From Candidatus Kapaibacterium sp. (GTDB lineage Bacteria; Bacteroidota; Ignavibacteria; Kapaibacteriales; HRBIN21): a DNA stretch of 7,293 nt. Numbering within the stretch: position 1 is the first letter of the stretch; each line of letters starts with the position of its first letter. Of this stretch, positions 5,349-7,293 are shown piece by piece. A program made the position numbers and the translations under genes. A model generated the notes under the pieces. It did no database searches, was not told the origin of the DNA, and saw only the letters and a list, made by a program, of their open reading frames with translations. The stretch lies in NCBI GenBank assembly GCA_025055465.1, contig JANWXA010000095.1, positions 1 through 7,293 of the forward strand, read 5' to 3'.

Positions 5349-7025
5349 ATGCACTGGCTATGGTTCGGGCTCTTGCTCATTGGATGCATTTCTCGGAGCA
5401 CGGCTCAAATTGACCAGGCGAGGCTTCTCCTGAAGCAAGGGAACCCAGAAGAAGCCCTTCGGCTGCTGCAGCCTTTGCTGGCAAAGGGTGACGAAACCGC
5501 TTACACGCTCGCTGGTGACCTTTGGATGGAATTGGAGCAACCAGACTCCGCCCTCTCCTACTATTATCGCATCCCTAAAGCAACTTCAAAACCCGCCATC
5601 GTAGCACGAGTCGGCTCTGCTCTGGTAGCAATAGGGAAGTTCAAGGAGGCCATTGCCTTGCTGCGGAAAGCGCGTGACCAACATCCCCAAAACGTAGACA
5701 TTGCTCTGGCACTGGCTCACGCCCTCCTACAATCGGACTCCCTACAGCAAGCTGAATACATTGTGTTACGCACTCGCGAGTTCGCTGCCTCAGACCCCCG
5801 AATCTATACCATGCTGGGAGACCTGTACTACCGACAACGCGTCTACGAATTGGCAAGGCAGAATTACGAGCACGCCCTGCGACTGGACTCCCTTCAAAGC
5901 CAACCCCGAATCCGCCTGGCAGAGGTCTATTTTCGCCTGGCTCAGCGTGAATCCGATCGAGAACTGGCTACTGAGTACTACCGCCGCTCGCTACTCAACT
6001 GGGACATCGTTACGCGGACAGATTCCGCAAATGCCCGTGCCTTCTACGAGAAGGGGCGTCTGTTTTTCTTCGCCCGCCGCTATGAGGACGCCGCCTCCGC
6101 CCTGAACCGATACGTCCAGCTACGTCCTAAGGGAAGCCTCGGACGGTGGTACTTAGCACAAGCCCTCGTAGAACTTCGCCGCTGTGACAATGCTATCCCC
6201 CACCTGGATACTGTTGTCCAGGAACTGGATACAGCCCGTCCGCGGGCTCTTCTACTCAAGGCCCGTTGCCTGTTTGAAGTCAACCGATATCACGACGCTG
6301 ACCGAGTTTACGGAGAGGTTCTCCGCGACGCTGCGGCCCCTGCTGACGCCGCCGATTGGGAACGCGCCGGCGTGGCAGCCCTCCTGAGTACGGATACCGC
6401 CCGCGCCATCGAGCGCTTCCGATACTCGCTCGCTTTGGATCCGAGGCGCTGCGCTCTTAGCTTTCGCTTGGGGACGCTCCTCTACGGACGCCAACAATAC
6501 AGTGATGCCATCGCAGTCTTTCGGCAGCGCCTCCAAACATGTTCGGATACGTTGGATAATCGCGTCTACGCCCTCATCGCCACCGCATTCTTAGCAGCCA
6601 ACCAGCCCGATTCAGCGTTACCAGCGCTTTCGGCAAGTCTGCGTTTAGATTCTACAAATCTGTTCCCCTATCGCCTAATGATCGCAGCCCTCATGGCCTT
6701 GCGCCGATATGCGGAGGCCGAATCCACAGCCTGGCTTGCATTGCGTCGAGCACAACAGCAGAAAGACCGGCAGGGTGCAGACGACATCGTGACCTCGCTG
6801 TGTGCCCCATGGCTGGAGGCTAAGGATTTTACACGTCTCCAACGTCTGGGACGGGAAGCCACCCGTCTTGCCCCGAATTCGCCGAAAGCATGGGTTTTTT
6901 TAGGCTTAGCATATCACGGCCTTAATGATGCCCCAAACGCTTGCCGTGCTTACCGGGAGGCGCTCCGACGCGATCCGAGTGAAAGCACAGCTCAACAGAA
7001 CTTAAAGCTTCTCAACTGCCCCTAA
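5349..7025 (+). CDS. exported tetratricopeptide-repeat protein closing the TonB operon
   Basis: A 558-residue protein made almost entirely of TPR units after an N-terminal export signal (hydrophobic 3-12). I count about 12-14 repeats, clear at 21-47, 83-113, 151-182, 230-260, 299-328, 336-366, 369-399, 404-436 and 514-546. The diagnostic small and aromatic positions are visible, for example MLGDLYYRQRVYELARQNY (155-173) and FLGLAYHGLNDAPNACRAY (517-535). TPR arrays form superhelical protein-binding scaffolds. The signal could be lipoprotein type (LIGC, Cys13) or be cut by signal peptidase I after STA19; the n-region lacks Lys or Arg, so the first is weak. It starts 5 nt after the PstS-like gene, which ties it to the TonB operon. 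A scaffold role in the envelope is inferred; the partner is unknown. Confidence 0.88.
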   Translation: MHWLWFGLLLIGCISRSTAQIDQARLLLKQGNPEEALRLLQPLLAKGDETAYTLAGDLWMELEQPDSALSYYYRIPKATSKPAIVARVGSALVAIGKFKEAIALLRKARDQHPQNVDIALALAHALLQSDSLQQAEYIVLRTREFAASDPRIYTMLGDLYYRQRVYELARQNYEHALRLDSLQSQPRIRLAEVYFRLAQRESDRELATEYYRRSLLNWDIVTRTDSANARAFYEKGRLFFFARRYEDAASALNRYVQLRPKGSLGRWYLAQALVELRRCDNAIPHLDTVVQELDTARPRALLLKARCLFEVNRYHDADRVYGEVLRDAAAPADAADWERAGVAALLSTDTARAIERFRYSLALDPRRCALSFRLGTLLYGRQQYSDAIAVFRQRLQTCSDTLDNRVYALIATAFLAANQPDSALPALSASLRLDSTNLFPYRLMIAALMALRRYAEAESTAWLALRRAQQQKDRQGADDIVTSLCAPWLEAKDFTRLQRLGREATRLAPNSPKAWVFLGLAYHGLNDAPNACRAYREALRRDPSESTAQQNLKLLNCP

Positions 7026-7026
7026 G

Positions 7027-7293
7027 TTACCATCCCATCAGTCGAACCATCCTCAGTGCGTCCATTGCAGCGTCTCGGTTGGTCTCCTCAACTAACCGCG
7101 GTAGCCGAAAGAAATCAGCAACCCACCAGAAGAGTACGCCGCCGAGAGTGAACCAAAATAGCCACTGCCGCCACCACCGCCTCAAGTAGGCATAGTGGAA
7201 CCCCACACAACAACAAAGATAGGCTACCCCCACACTCCTTGCACGGCGCCGATATTCGTCCCAGAATGCTTCCTGTGCCTCCGGGGGCAGCTC
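7027..7293 (-). CDS. TM2-domain membrane protein, C-terminal part (partial)
   Basis: Read on the minus strand, an open frame enters from the right edge with no stop until TAA at 7029-7027; 88 residues are visible. It begins ELPPEAQEAFWDEYRRRARS, a soluble charged lead, then two hydrophobic helices (about 21-37 and 44-62 of the visible part) joined by a short basic turn. The second helix, FWFTLGGVLFWWVADFFRLP, has the Thr-Leu-Gly-Gly, Trp and Asp pattern of the TM2 domain (in which the first helix usually ends GxHxxYLG). Here the first helix reads GFHYAYLRRW. The tail LVEETNRDAAMDALRMV matches the usual basic/acidic tail of such proteins in Bacteroidota. A GTG at 7233 is in frame, but the conserved residues upstream of it show that the true start lies beyond the window. 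The role of TM2 proteins is unknown. It converges with the TPR gene, one base apart. Confidence 0.82.
   Translation of the reverse strand, partial: ELPPEAQEAFWDEYRRRARSVGVAYLCCCVGFHYAYLRRWWRQWLFWFTLGGVLFWWVADFFRLPRLVEETNRDAAMDALRMVRLMGW
7076..7098 (+). repeat. inverted repeat near the convergent gene junction
   Basis: CGGTTGGT (7076-7083) and ACTAACCG (7091-7098) can pair over 8 bp around a 7-nt loop. In a plus-strand RNA the single non-Watson-Crick pair is a permissible G-U; in the minus-strand RNA it is an A-C mismatch. It lies 50 nt past the end of the TPR gene, inside the TM2 gene. There is no T-run after it, so a classic intrinsic terminator is not supported; it may be chance. Confidence 0.2.

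Noticed and set aside
5701..6105. 134-codon plus-strand open frame inside the TPR gene
   Set aside because: It lies wholly within a clear TPR coding frame, is rich in Thr/Pro/Trp without pattern and has no ribosome site.

Overview
The window is about 7.3 kb of tightly packed bacterial chromosome with ordinary housekeeping character. I see no mobile element, CRISPR array, tRNA or rRNA. GC content looks moderately high (by eye, mid-50s %). The organism is most likely a member of the FCB group (Bacteroidota, Chlorobiota or relatives such as Ignavibacteria/Kapabacteria). Three things point there. The exbB-exbD-exbD-tonB-(PstS-like)-(TPR) gene order is one I know from that group. The ExbB has an extra N-terminal membrane segment followed by a GNPANF motif typical of that group. 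Shine-Dalgarno sites are mostly weak. The phylum is an inference from these features; I cannot name a genus.

Region 1 (1-1311, + strand) holds translation and central metabolism genes: the 3' end of rplU (ribosomal protein L21), a complete rpmA (L27), and mdh, an LDH-type malate dehydrogenase. mdh overlaps the rpmA stop by 4 nt, so it is probably translationally coupled to the ribosomal genes.

Region 2 (1312-7025, + strand) follows a 97-nt gap that contains a perfect 10-bp palindrome, a possible Bacteroidota-type -7 element, and the best ribosome binding site in the window. It is a seven-gene cluster: exbB, two exbD paralogues, tonB, a small two-helix membrane protein, a PstS-like predicted lipoprotein, and a 558-residue exported TPR protein. 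Gaps are short or negative (18, 57, -4, 83, -23 and 5 nt), which supports one operon. ExbB and the ExbD subunits should form the proton-driven inner-membrane motor and TonB should carry the energy to outer-membrane transporters. The last three products are probably accessory parts of the envelope machine; their exact role is not known to me.

Region 3 (7027-7293, - strand) is the 3' part of a TM2-domain membrane protein gene that converges on the TPR gene with a single base between the two stop codons.

The points most worth following up are the accessory half of the TonB operon (the small membrane protein, a PstS-like protein without the usual phosphate-binding signature, and the TPR protein), the four-helix ExbB, the paired ExbD subunits with near-identical proton-path helices, and the one-base convergent junction.
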